From Planctomycetota bacterium (GTDB lineage Bacteria > Planctomycetota > UBA1135 > GCA-002686595), in the NCBI GenBank assembly GCA_029259675.1, contig JAJDES010000318.1, forward strand, positions 1 to 34,765: a DNA stretch of 34,765 nucleotides. The letters are read 5' to 3'. The translations under genes and the position numbers were made by a program. The stretch's first letter is position 1; every line of letters starts with the position of its first letter. The notes under the pieces were generated by a model. It saw nothing but the letters and a program-made list of their open reading frames with translations, ran no database searches and was not told where the DNA came from. This document shows, piece by piece, positions 1 through 8,863 of this stretch.

Positions 1-119
1 GGATCCCGAGGAAGCTGTACCGGAATCCGAGCTGCTGACCGGCTCGGGCCGAATGGGTTCACCACCATGCCGCAGATTTCGCCCGGGCCGCATTCGCTCC
101 AGGGCTTACCAATACGAAT

Positions 120-953
120 ATGTCCTTTTTGAACGAACTGAGTGAGGCCGAGCCCCTGGCCAACGGAAAAGTCGCCTGGCGGTCCGGCGGGGGTGTGGCC
201 CTCTTGACATTGACCAATGCTCCCGCCAATGGTTATTCGTACGAGATGATGCGTGATCTCGACGAGGCGATTTTGCGCGCACGCTTCGATTCCGATGTGC
301 AAGTGATCGTGATAGCGGGCGAAGGCGAGAAGTTCTTTTGTGCCGGCGCGGACATTTCGATGCTGCATGAGGTCACGCCCGAATTCAAATACGCCTTTTG
401 CTTGCACGCCAACGAAACCCTGTTGCGTTTGGAGCACACGCCCAAGTTGGTGATCGGGGCCTTGGGCGGGCATTGCGTGGGCGGAGGGCTCGAAGTGGCC
501 TTGGCCGCCGACTTGCGTTATGCAAGGGCGGGTTCGGGCCGCTGCGGTTTGCCCGAAGTCTCGCTGGGCGTATTGCCTGGAACCGGCGGCACCCAACGTT
601 TGGCGCGACTTGTAGGCAAGCCCAAGTCGATCGAACTGATGGCTTCCGGGGAATTGTTCGACTACGCCGAAGCGGAACGCCTGGGGCTTGTGAACAAGCA
701 AATTGAGGCATCGAGCGAGACGGAATTCTTGGAGGAAGTCCTGCGCTTGGCGAACAGTTATTGCACGCCGCAGCGCGCCGCTATGAGCGTCGGGCACATC
801 AAGCGCGCCGTTCAAACCGGACTCGAGCTTCCGATGGAATCCGGCTTGGCGCTCGAGCGCGAATTGCAAGCCAAACTCTTCCAGTCCGCCGACGCGCGCG
901 AGGGCATTGCCGCCTTCACGGAAAAGCGCACAGCAAAATTCGAGGGGCGCTAA
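120..953 (+). CDS. enoyl-CoA hydratase/isomerase family protein
   Basis: Crotonase signatures in the translation: GEGEKFFCAGADISML, GGHCVGGGLEVALAADLRYA, GLPEVSLGVLPGTGGTQRLARLVG. Confidence 0.93.
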   Translation: MSFLNELSEAEPLANGKVAWRSGGGVALLTLTNAPANGYSYEMMRDLDEAILRARFDSDVQVIVIAGEGEKFFCAGADISMLHEVTPEFKYAFCLHANETLLRLEHTPKLVIGALGGHCVGGGLEVALAADLRYARAGSGRCGLPEVSLGVLPGTGGTQRLARLVGKPKSIELMASGELFDYAEAERLGLVNKQIEASSETEFLEEVLRLANSYCTPQRAAMSVGHIKRAVQTGLELPMESGLALERELQAKLFQSADAREGIAAFTEKRTAKFEGR

Positions 954-955
954 TC

Positions 956-1990
956 GTGCAAGCACTACGCATTCACTCCCACGGAGATCCGAGCGTACTT
1001 TGCCTGGACGACGTCGAACGTCCCAAGCCGGGCCCCGGTGAGGTCTTGGTCAAGATCTTGGCCGTTTCCGTCAATCACCTGGATTTGTGGGTGCGGCGCG
1101 GAATGCCCGGCGTGAAAATCCCCTTGCCGCGCATCCTGGGCAGCGACGGAACCGGTGAAATTTGCGAGCTCGGTGAAGGTGTGACGGGCCTGGCAAAGGG
1201 TGCCGTGGTGATGATCGAACCGGGCATGAGCTCCGGGCGCTCGGTCATGGATTTGATCGGCAAAGATCATCTTTCCGATGACTACGGCATTCGCGGCGAA
1301 CACTCGGACGGTATTGATTGCGAGTACGCCTGCGTGGAAGCCCGCTATTTGCGTCCCTTGCCGGCCGGCTTGGATCCCGTTCAAGCTGCAGCTTGCCCGC
1401 TTGTTTTTCTAACCGCGTGGTGCATGTTGAAGGAGCGGGCCATGTTGCGCTCGGATGATTCGGTGCTCGTGCTCGGCGCCGCAAGCGGCGTGGGCTCCGC
1501 GGCCGTTCAGATTGCAAAGGATCACGGCGCCAAGGTCATTGCGACCGCAGGCAGCGACGCAAAACGCTCCTTGGTAAGCGATTTGGGCGCCGACCTCGTC
1601 CTCGATCACTACGATCCCGATTGGCCCAAGCACGTGCTCGCAGAAACGGGCGGCCAAGGTGTGAATGTCGTCTTCGAGCACACCGGGCCGGCGACGTGGA
1701 AGGGGTCGATGCGCAGCTTGGCGCGCAACGGTCGCTTGGTGACCTGCGGCGGAACGACGGGCGCGGAAGTCAGCTTGGTCTTGCCGCACCTCTTCATGAA
1801 GAACATTTCGATCCTGGGCTCGACCATGGGCCCGCGTCGCACCTACGACCCGATACTTGAACGCCTGGCATCGGGAGCCTTCAAACCGGTCATCGATCAA
1901 GTGCTGCCCCTTTCGGAGGCGAGCATGGCCCACGAGCGGCTCGAAGCCGGAGATGTTGTCGGCAAAATCGTGCTTGTACCGGGATCGTGA
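956..1990 (+). CDS. MDR-family (alcohol dehydrogenase/quinone oxidoreductase-like) oxidoreductase
   Basis: ORF 761-1990; likely GTG start at 956 just after the previous stop (MQALRIHSHGDPSVL). N-terminal GroES-like fold motifs, Rossmann motif VLVLGAASGVGSAAVQIAK, C-terminal VVGKIVLVP. Confidence 0.9.
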   Translation: MQALRIHSHGDPSVLCLDDVERPKPGPGEVLVKILAVSVNHLDLWVRRGMPGVKIPLPRILGSDGTGEICELGEGVTGLAKGAVVMIEPGMSSGRSVMDLIGKDHLSDDYGIRGEHSDGIDCEYACVEARYLRPLPAGLDPVQAAACPLVFLTAWCMLKERAMLRSDDSVLVLGAASGVGSAAVQIAKDHGAKVIATAGSDAKRSLVSDLGADLVLDHYDPDWPKHVLAETGGQGVNVVFEHTGPATWKGSMRSLARNGRLVTCGGTTGAEVSLVLPHLFMKNISILGSTMGPRRTYDPILERLASGAFKPVIDQVLPLSEASMAHERLEAGDVVGKIVLVPGS

Positions 1991-2101
1991 TGACTACGGG
2001 CCGGCAAGGCCTTCGCAACTAGGGTCGGTCTCCCGGGGGAGATGGACGCCAAGTCTTCTTTCAACTCGCGCAAAACCACATTCAAAGCGGAGAACTCAAT
2101 T

Positions 2102-2962
<861 letters not shown>

Positions 2963-3084
2963 ACGTTTCCTTTGCGTAAATCGACTCTCGCTTCGCACTG
3001 CATCACCGAACCCACCTCAATCATCCCGTTGTTGACCACTAGGGGAAACAGCCCAAACACCCAACGCCAAAGGAACAAGTAGCC

Positions 3085-3723
3085 ATGTCTGAGAGCCAAT
3101 TCACTGACGAAATGGAGGGGGTCGAAAAGAAGAAGTCCGGAATCCCGTTCTGGGTTTGGGGCTGCGGAGGCGGTTGCCTTGTGATGTTGATCATTCTGAT
3201 TGGCATCGGCGGCTATGGAGTGAGTGTGTGGGGTGAGATCACCGATCCGGAGCAAGTATGGCCCGCATTGTCCGAATACTTGCCCTTTGATGAACGCCCC
3301 GATTTGGATGTTTATGGTGGTGAAACGCTTTTTGGAACGGGTTTTCTGATCGCGGATAAAGAGAGCGATGTTGCTGGGATCCTTATCTTGAGGAGTGAAT
3401 CAGACCGAGAAGTTATGGATAGCTTCTTCAAGGGAGACCTTGAAACAGGCTTTATGGGCTTTGGGAATTCAAAAGAGAAAAACCCGATCATGGTGACGAT
3501 TCAAGGGCAAGAGTTTCAAGCGCTCGAACTCGTTCAAGAACCGTTCATGCTTCCCGGCATGGGAGAAGGGCAAGATCTTCCCAAGGAGACTCAGCTCTTG
3601 TTGATCTATTTCTCGGACAAGGAAGAGCCGATGATGATGCAACTGGTTAGCAAGACTAATTCAAAAATTGAAGCTGATTCGATCGAGGACTTCTTCGCCC
3701 CCTTCAATCTTGGGGATCGCTAG
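3085..3723 (+). CDS. hypothetical single-pass membrane protein
   Basis: AAAGGA Shine-Dalgarno-like sequence upstream; hydrophobic segment IPFWVWGCGGGCLVMLIILIGIGGYGVSVW followed by a soluble domain; coding-like composition. Confidence 0.8.
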   Translation: MSESQFTDEMEGVEKKKSGIPFWVWGCGGGCLVMLIILIGIGGYGVSVWGEITDPEQVWPALSEYLPFDERPDLDVYGGETLFGTGFLIADKESDVAGILILRSESDREVMDSFFKGDLETGFMGFGNSKEKNPIMVTIQGQEFQALELVQEPFMLPGMGEGQDLPKETQLLLIYFSDKEEPMMMQLVSKTNSKIEADSIEDFFAPFNLGDR

Positions 3724-3725
3724 GA

Positions 3726-4700
3726 ATGAATAGCGCGGAAAATACCCACGAGAGTTCCCTGGGCGCAGCGGGGATTTTCCTCGGATTTGTGCTGATCGGA
3801 ATCGCGGTCGTGGGTGTGATCCGCTTGCGCTCCAGTGAATTGGATCCAGCGGAAACGCTTGGGCGTGAAATTCAGTGGAGCGCGCTGCCCTTCGGCATGG
3901 AGCTGGAAAGCGCCGCACAGTTACCGGAACTTTCTGTCTCGTTCCAAGGGGGCGTACTCTTTCCGCCGGGCAAACAAGTCGTGCGCCTGGTGGATTCGGC
4001 GCGACCCGAAGCGCTCGAAGCGTTGGTGGCCAAGCCGGAACCCGAGCCGGAATGGGATGATTCCGAAGACGGTGAATACGGCAGTGAGCATGACGGCGAG
4101 GAAGTCGAAGGCGGCGAGTCCGAGGCTGCGGACGACAGTTCTGCTCAGGGCGGGGCTGCAGGCGACGATTCAAAGCCGGACGCAATCGATGGGGAGTCTG
4201 AGGATTCTGACGAAGCGGCTGACTCCGATGAGGAAAGCGCAGACTGGGGCGAATCGGGATCGAAATCGGGTTCCGGCGGCGGTTGGGGCGAGCCGATTGA
4301 GGCTCTGCCCAGCGAAGCTCCACTGGAGGCCGTATTCATCTTGTTCCCCAGTCCCGCAGGCGTCACCGACACTTTCGGTCGCTCGAGTTTCGGCGGCTGG
4401 GGCGGCGGCGGACGCGGCCGGGGGCGCGGTCGTTCCTCCATGGGCGGAGGCGGATTCAGTTTCGGCGGCCCGACGGTGCTCGACAAAGGCGATTTGACCT
4501 GGGGTGAGTTTCTCGTGGGCTTCGTCCTCGAGCGCTCGACGGACGACGGTCTGCGCGACGAATTGAGGGTCAACCTCAGTCGCGAAGACTTCTACTGCAT
4601 TCTTGTCCTGCGATGGGCCAAGGGCGAGGCGGGCGACGTGGAACAGGCCGAGGAATTCTTGCGAGCTTTCAAATTTCGCTCAGCCGCGCCGACCAACTGA
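3726..4700 (+). CDS. hypothetical membrane protein with acidic low-complexity and Gly/Arg-rich segments
   Basis: N-terminal TM AAGIFLGFVLIGIAVVGVIRL; Asp/Glu/Ser-rich stretch; GGWGGGGRGRGRGRSSMGGGGFSFGG; start 2 nt after the preceding stop. Confidence 0.8.
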   Translation: MNSAENTHESSLGAAGIFLGFVLIGIAVVGVIRLRSSELDPAETLGREIQWSALPFGMELESAAQLPELSVSFQGGVLFPPGKQVVRLVDSARPEALEALVAKPEPEPEWDDSEDGEYGSEHDGEEVEGGESEAADDSSAQGGAAGDDSKPDAIDGESEDSDEAADSDEESADWGESGSKSGSGGGWGEPIEALPSEAPLEAVFILFPSPAGVTDTFGRSSFGGWGGGGRGRGRGRSSMGGGGFSFGGPTVLDKGDLTWGEFLVGFVLERSTDDGLRDELRVNLSREDFYCILVLRWAKGEAGDVEQAEEFLRAFKFRSAAPTN

Positions 4701-4726
4701 CTGGCGCGACATCCCGCGCAGTGGTG

Positions 4727-4797
4727 CCAGCGGCCCAGCGAGCGAGACAGCCAGCGACCCCGCGAGCAACCCAGCGAGCAACTCAGCGAGCGACTAA
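4727..4797. repeat. degenerate short repeat based on (C)CAGCGAGCAAC
   Basis: Read directly: ccagcggcccagcgagcgagacagccagcgaccccgcgagcaacccagcgagcaactcagcgagcgac. Confidence 0.6.
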
Positions 4798-6155
4798 GTG
4801 CGCTGGGTCGGTTGCACCAATTCGGCCAGGTGTACGACGCGTACATCCATGCCCTTGGATCGAATGCCTGCGAGCCACTGCATTTGGCAGCCGGGGTTGG
4901 AAGTAACTAAGGTTCGCGCGCCGCTGTTCGCAAGGGTTTCCAGTTTCGGTGCCAAGATTGCCGCGCCGTCCGCCGGGCGCAGAAGCGAGTAGATGCCGGC
5001 CGACCCGCAACAGGATTCGGAATCGTGCAGCTCGACTTGCTCCAAGCCGGGAATGGCTTTCAACAGCACACGCGGATCTTCGCGTACACCCTGGCCGTGA
5101 CAAAGGTGACAGGGGTCATCCCAGGCCACGGGTCCGCTCACGTTGGTTGGTGCCGTTAGTTTCAGTGAACCGTCCGCGATTCTTGGGCTCAGCAATTCAC
5201 TCCAGTCGCGAACCAGGGCCGAGAAACGGGCGGCATCCGCGCCGCATTGCGCATCGCCCGCGAGCAGCTCGCCATATTCTCGCAAGTGCGCGCCGCATCC
5301 CGATGCATTCGTAATGGGGATCAGTTCCGCGCCTTCCGCCGCGCAGCTTCGAACCCACTCTTGGACATAGATGCGCGCCAACTGCCGCGCTTGATCGAGT
5401 TCGCCGTTGTGGGCGTGTAAGGCGCCGCAACAGACGGCCCTGGCAACGTGAACGTCGTGGCCGGCGGCACACAGCGCATCGACAGTCGAGCGGTTCACGT
5501 GCCCGAATAGCTCGGGCTGCGCGCAGCCCTCGAGCATGAAGAGAGCCGGCCTGGCATCGCTGTCGCCGGTGTTGCGCAGGCCCCGATTGCGGGCGGGAAG
5601 CAGCGCGCGTTCGCGGGCGGGTGGGAGCGCCGGCAAGCTTTGCAATGCGCGGCCCGCCGCGCCGAGGGCAGGCGCAAACATTCGTGCGAGGCCGGTCACT
5701 TGCATCAGTCGTGTCAGGGTTCCTACCAGCCGCAGGGCTAGGCGCGAGGGCAGCACGATGCGGAAACCGAGCCAGCGTGCGAGTCGCGCCGAAAGCTTGC
5801 GCTGCCTTCGGCTCTCCAGACCGTCGCGGGTGAGTTCCATCATGCGACCGAATTGAACGCCGGCGGGGCATACGCTCTCGCAGTTGCGGCAAACGAGGCA
5901 ATAGTCCATTTCCTCGGCGAAGTCGGCATCCGCTTCCACGCGGGACTCGGCGGCGGCGCGCATTAAGTGAATGCGGCCGCGCGGACTGGCGGACTCGCGA
6001 CCGCTGATTCTGTAGGTCGGGCAAGAACTGATGCACAGCCCGCAGTGGATGCAATCCAAGCTGGCGGCGTAGTCGACCAAATCGCGCGCGTGGGCGATAG
6101 GATCCGCTTGGGGCGGAGTTGCGTCTGGCGGCGCGAATTCCTTGCCGGTGCTCAT
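4794..6155 (-). CDS. glcF: glycolate oxidase iron-sulfur subunit
   Basis: Two ferredoxin-type clusters CIHCGLCISSCP and CLVCRNCESVCP, CCG-domain motifs (CCGALHAHNGEL, ESCCGSAGIYSLL); adjacent to glcE and glcD. Confidence 0.93.
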   Translation of the reverse strand: MSTGKEFAPPDATPPQADPIAHARDLVDYAASLDCIHCGLCISSCPTYRISGRESASPRGRIHLMRAAAESRVEADADFAEEMDYCLVCRNCESVCPAGVQFGRMMELTRDGLESRRQRKLSARLARWLGFRIVLPSRLALRLVGTLTRLMQVTGLARMFAPALGAAGRALQSLPALPPARERALLPARNRGLRNTGDSDARPALFMLEGCAQPELFGHVNRSTVDALCAAGHDVHVARAVCCGALHAHNGELDQARQLARIYVQEWVRSCAAEGAELIPITNASGCGAHLREYGELLAGDAQCGADAARFSALVRDWSELLSPRIADGSLKLTAPTNVSGPVAWDDPCHLCHGQGVREDPRVLLKAIPGLEQVELHDSESCCGSAGIYSLLRPADGAAILAPKLETLANSGARTLVTSNPGCQMQWLAGIRSKGMDVRVVHLAELVQPTQRT

Positions 6156-7408
6156 AGTCCGGTTAGATAGCGCCCGCGCGCGAAAACGGATTGGGGGTCC
6201 AGGGTCGACTGCAAGCGCTGCATCAGCGCAATTCCAGTCGGAGCCGAACCAAAAATGTCACCTTGTGATCGCAAACTGTCCGGAGCAGCTCGCCAATGGA
6301 AGTTCAGGCCGCTCGCAAGTAGACGGTCGTGTACGGCAACGGCCTGCGTATCCGTCAATGGTTCTTCGAAGCGTACTTGAACTTCCGCGATCAGAGGTTG
6401 AATGGAGAACTGAGCAACGGATCCCGCAAAGCAGGTATCGAGTTGTTCCAGTAGAGCAGGCAAGCCGGTCGGGTGAACTCCCAGGCGCAAATGGGCCCAA
6501 CCCGCTTGTTCGTCCCACTCCAAGTCGCGGCACTGCTCCCGCTTGCTCCGAGCTTCGGTGCCGCGTTGCATTTCCAATTTGACGTTCGAATCGGAAAGAC
6601 TGGAATGCACACGATCGCATTCGACGTCGATCACGGCCCTGCGACCGGACAGGAAGGCGAGGACTGTCCAGCGCACGGAAGTGTCGGTGGGGGATTGAAT
6701 AAGGACAGCATCGAGCGGCAAGCGCATCTCTTCCAAATCGAGTGCCGCCTGCGCGGCTTGCGCGCGCGACTCCGCATGGAATTCCACCGCGGCCCACTCT
6801 TCTGGCGCGGGAAAAAGGCGCAGGTTGATTTCGACCAGCAGACACAGGCTTCCAAAGCTTCCGCAATAGAGGCGGTGCATGTCGTAGCCGGTTACGTTCT
6901 TGACGAGTTGACCGCCACTTTTGGCGAGCGTGCCGTCTCCCAAGAGCGCGCGAACACCGAGGATGTGGTGGCGCAGGGGACCCACGCGCAAGCGATCGAA
7001 GCCCGAATGGCCGCTGGCTACGGCGCCGCCGATGGTTCCCGCTTGGGGCCGCGGCAAGTCGGGTGTAAGTCTGTGTCCGCCGAGGGCAACGCACTGCTCC
7101 AATTCCGCGCAGGTGGTTCCCGCCAGGGCACTGAGGGTTCCATCGCCCGGTTCGTAGGAGAGCACGCCGCGCATGTTGCGCGTGCTGAGCACGAAGTCGG
7201 CTCGCTTTGGCTGATGCGTCCAAGTCCGCCGCGAACCGAGACCCTCGGGGATCACGGCCAAGCCGTTGGAATGGGCCAAGCGCAAACACTCGACGGCTTC
7301 GTCAATGTTGTTCGGCGCAACACGCGGAAGATTTCCGCCTGCGTCACCATCCCACATGTCCAGCTCGCCGGGACCGACGACTTGCGTCAACTGCGCGTGC
7401 AGGTCCAT
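6152..7408 (-). CDS. glcE: glycolate oxidase FAD-binding subunit
   Basis: FAD_binding_4-like motifs (AVIPEGLGSRRTW, TPDLPRPQAGTIGGAVASGHSG, GGQLVKNVTGYDMHRLYCGSFG); stop/start overlaps with glcD and glcF. Confidence 0.92.
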   Translation of the reverse strand: MDLHAQLTQVVGPGELDMWDGDAGGNLPRVAPNNIDEAVECLRLAHSNGLAVIPEGLGSRRTWTHQPKRADFVLSTRNMRGVLSYEPGDGTLSALAGTTCAELEQCVALGGHRLTPDLPRPQAGTIGGAVASGHSGFDRLRVGPLRHHILGVRALLGDGTLAKSGGQLVKNVTGYDMHRLYCGSFGSLCLLVEINLRLFPAPEEWAAVEFHAESRAQAAQAALDLEEMRLPLDAVLIQSPTDTSVRWTVLAFLSGRRAVIDVECDRVHSSLSDSNVKLEMQRGTEARSKREQCRDLEWDEQAGWAHLRLGVHPTGLPALLEQLDTCFAGSVAQFSIQPLIAEVQVRFEEPLTDTQAVAVHDRLLASGLNFHWRAAPDSLRSQGDIFGSAPTGIALMQRLQSTLDPQSVFARGRYLTGL

Positions 7409-8862
7409 TAGGATTCGGCTCCGGCTGCGGCGTCCCGCGCTTCAACACCGGGCAGCGGATTGGTGCGAACTTCGCGGCAAGCGCGAACGGGCAACAGCTT
7501 GCCCGGGTTCATGCGTCGCTCGGGATCCCATGCATCGCGCATGCGGCACATGGTGGCGAGGTCCGCTTGCTTGAAGAGCATGTCCATGCCCTCCAATTTT
7601 TCGAGGCCGACGCCGTGCTCGCCGGTCAGGGAGCCGCCGGCGGCAATGCACTCTTGCAGGATCATGCGCCCGGCTTCGAGCACACGCTTAACCTCATCAA
7701 GATCGCGCCGGTCGTAGCAGATGTTGGGGTGCAAGTTGCCGTCGCCCGCGTGAAAAACGGTGGCCAAGCGCAGATTGCGCTCGCGACAAATTTCGGCCGT
7801 GCGCGCGACCATGCGGCGCAGCTTGGTGCGGGGAACGACGGCGTCGGCCACGTAAAGGTCGGGTGCGATGCGGCCCATGGCTCCGAAGGCGCCTTTGCGG
7901 CCGGCCCACAACTTGCGCCTTTCCAATGGGTCGCGGGCTTTGCGCAATTCAATGGCTCCGCGCTGTTCCAAGATGGCGAGTACATCCTTGGATGTCACGT
8001 CAACTTCCAAGGCGGAGCCTTCAAGTTCGACCAGAAGCACGGCTTCCGCTGTTTTGGGATAACCGGCGGCGAAGACGGAGGCCTCCACGGCTTGAATCGT
8101 GAGGCGATCGAGGATCTCCAGCGCGGACGGTTCCAAGCGCGCGGCGATCATGTCGCTGACGCTGTCGCAAGCTCCGTCGAGTCCGGGGAAAACGGCGAGC
8201 AGAGTTTCGGTGACGGGGGGGACGCGCGTGAGCTTGACCGTGACTTCGGTCACCAGGCCCAAGGTGCCTTCGCTGCCGACGAAACTACCGATCAAGTCGT
8301 AGCCGCTTGGGTCGGGTTGCGGTTCTGAAAGGTCGAGCACTTCGCCATCCGCACAGACAATCACAAGACCCAGGATATGACGGGTGGTGCTGCCGTGCAT
8401 GAAGCAGTGCGGGCCGCCAGAATTCTCCGCGACATTGCCGCCGATGGTGCAAGCCATTTGGCTCGAAGGATCGGGAGCGTAAAAGAGTCCGTGGGGCGCG
8501 GCGGCGCGGGTCAAATCCGCGTTGACGACTCCAGCCTGGACGCGAGCTAGGCGCCCGGCGGGATCGACCTCCAGCACATCGCGCATTCGTGCCAAGCTGA
8601 TCACAACGCCGCCCTCAACCGGAGTGGCTCCGCCGGAGAGTCCGGTGCCGGCCCCGCGACCCACCACAGGCACGCCGGCCTCGGCAAGCAGGCGCATGCT
8701 GTGCGCGGCTTCGGCTGTCGTACGCGGAAGTAGCACCATCTCGGGCGTGTGCCGCAACATGGCCAAGCCGTCGGACTCATAGGGAACGAGCCGTGAACCG
8801 GAACCAACGAGTCCGGCTTCCCCAAGCACGTTCCGGAGGGCAGCGATAAGAGCTGCATCCAT
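7408..8862 (-). CDS. glcD: glycolate oxidase subunit GlcD (FAD-linked oxidase)
   Basis: VPVVGRGAGTGLSGGATPVEGGVVISLARM, GGNVAENSGGPHCFMHGSTTRHILG, HAGDGNLHPNICYD, GGSLTGEHGVGLEK. ATG at 8862 (MDAALIAALRNVLG) chosen over the ORF start at 8904. Confidence 0.93.
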   Translation of the reverse strand: MDAALIAALRNVLGEAGLVGSGSRLVPYESDGLAMLRHTPEMVLLPRTTAEAAHSMRLLAEAGVPVVGRGAGTGLSGGATPVEGGVVISLARMRDVLEVDPAGRLARVQAGVVNADLTRAAAPHGLFYAPDPSSQMACTIGGNVAENSGGPHCFMHGSTTRHILGLVIVCADGEVLDLSEPQPDPSGYDLIGSFVGSEGTLGLVTEVTVKLTRVPPVTETLLAVFPGLDGACDSVSDMIAARLEPSALEILDRLTIQAVEASVFAAGYPKTAEAVLLVELEGSALEVDVTSKDVLAILEQRGAIELRKARDPLERRKLWAGRKGAFGAMGRIAPDLYVADAVVPRTKLRRMVARTAEICRERNLRLATVFHAGDGNLHPNICYDRRDLDEVKRVLEAGRMILQECIAAGGSLTGEHGVGLEKLEGMDMLFKQADLATMCRMRDAWDPERRMNPGKLLPVRACREVRTNPLPGVEARDAAAGAES

Positions 8863-8863
8863 G

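Noticed and set aside
1-119. Possible partial genes at the left edge (minus reading GKPWSECGPGEICGMVVNPFGPSRSAARIPVQLPRD; plus frame 2 open to 145)
   Set aside because: Too short to decide without sequence left of the window.
5197-6054. 285-aa minus ORF inside glcF in another frame
   Set aside because: Arg-rich off-frame product; glcF frame carries both Fe-S motifs.
6473-8328. Long plus-strand ORFs (6473-7411 and 7207-8328) opposite glcE/glcD
   Set aside because: Antisense shadows in GC-rich coding DNA; glcD and glcE on the other strand have clear family motifs.
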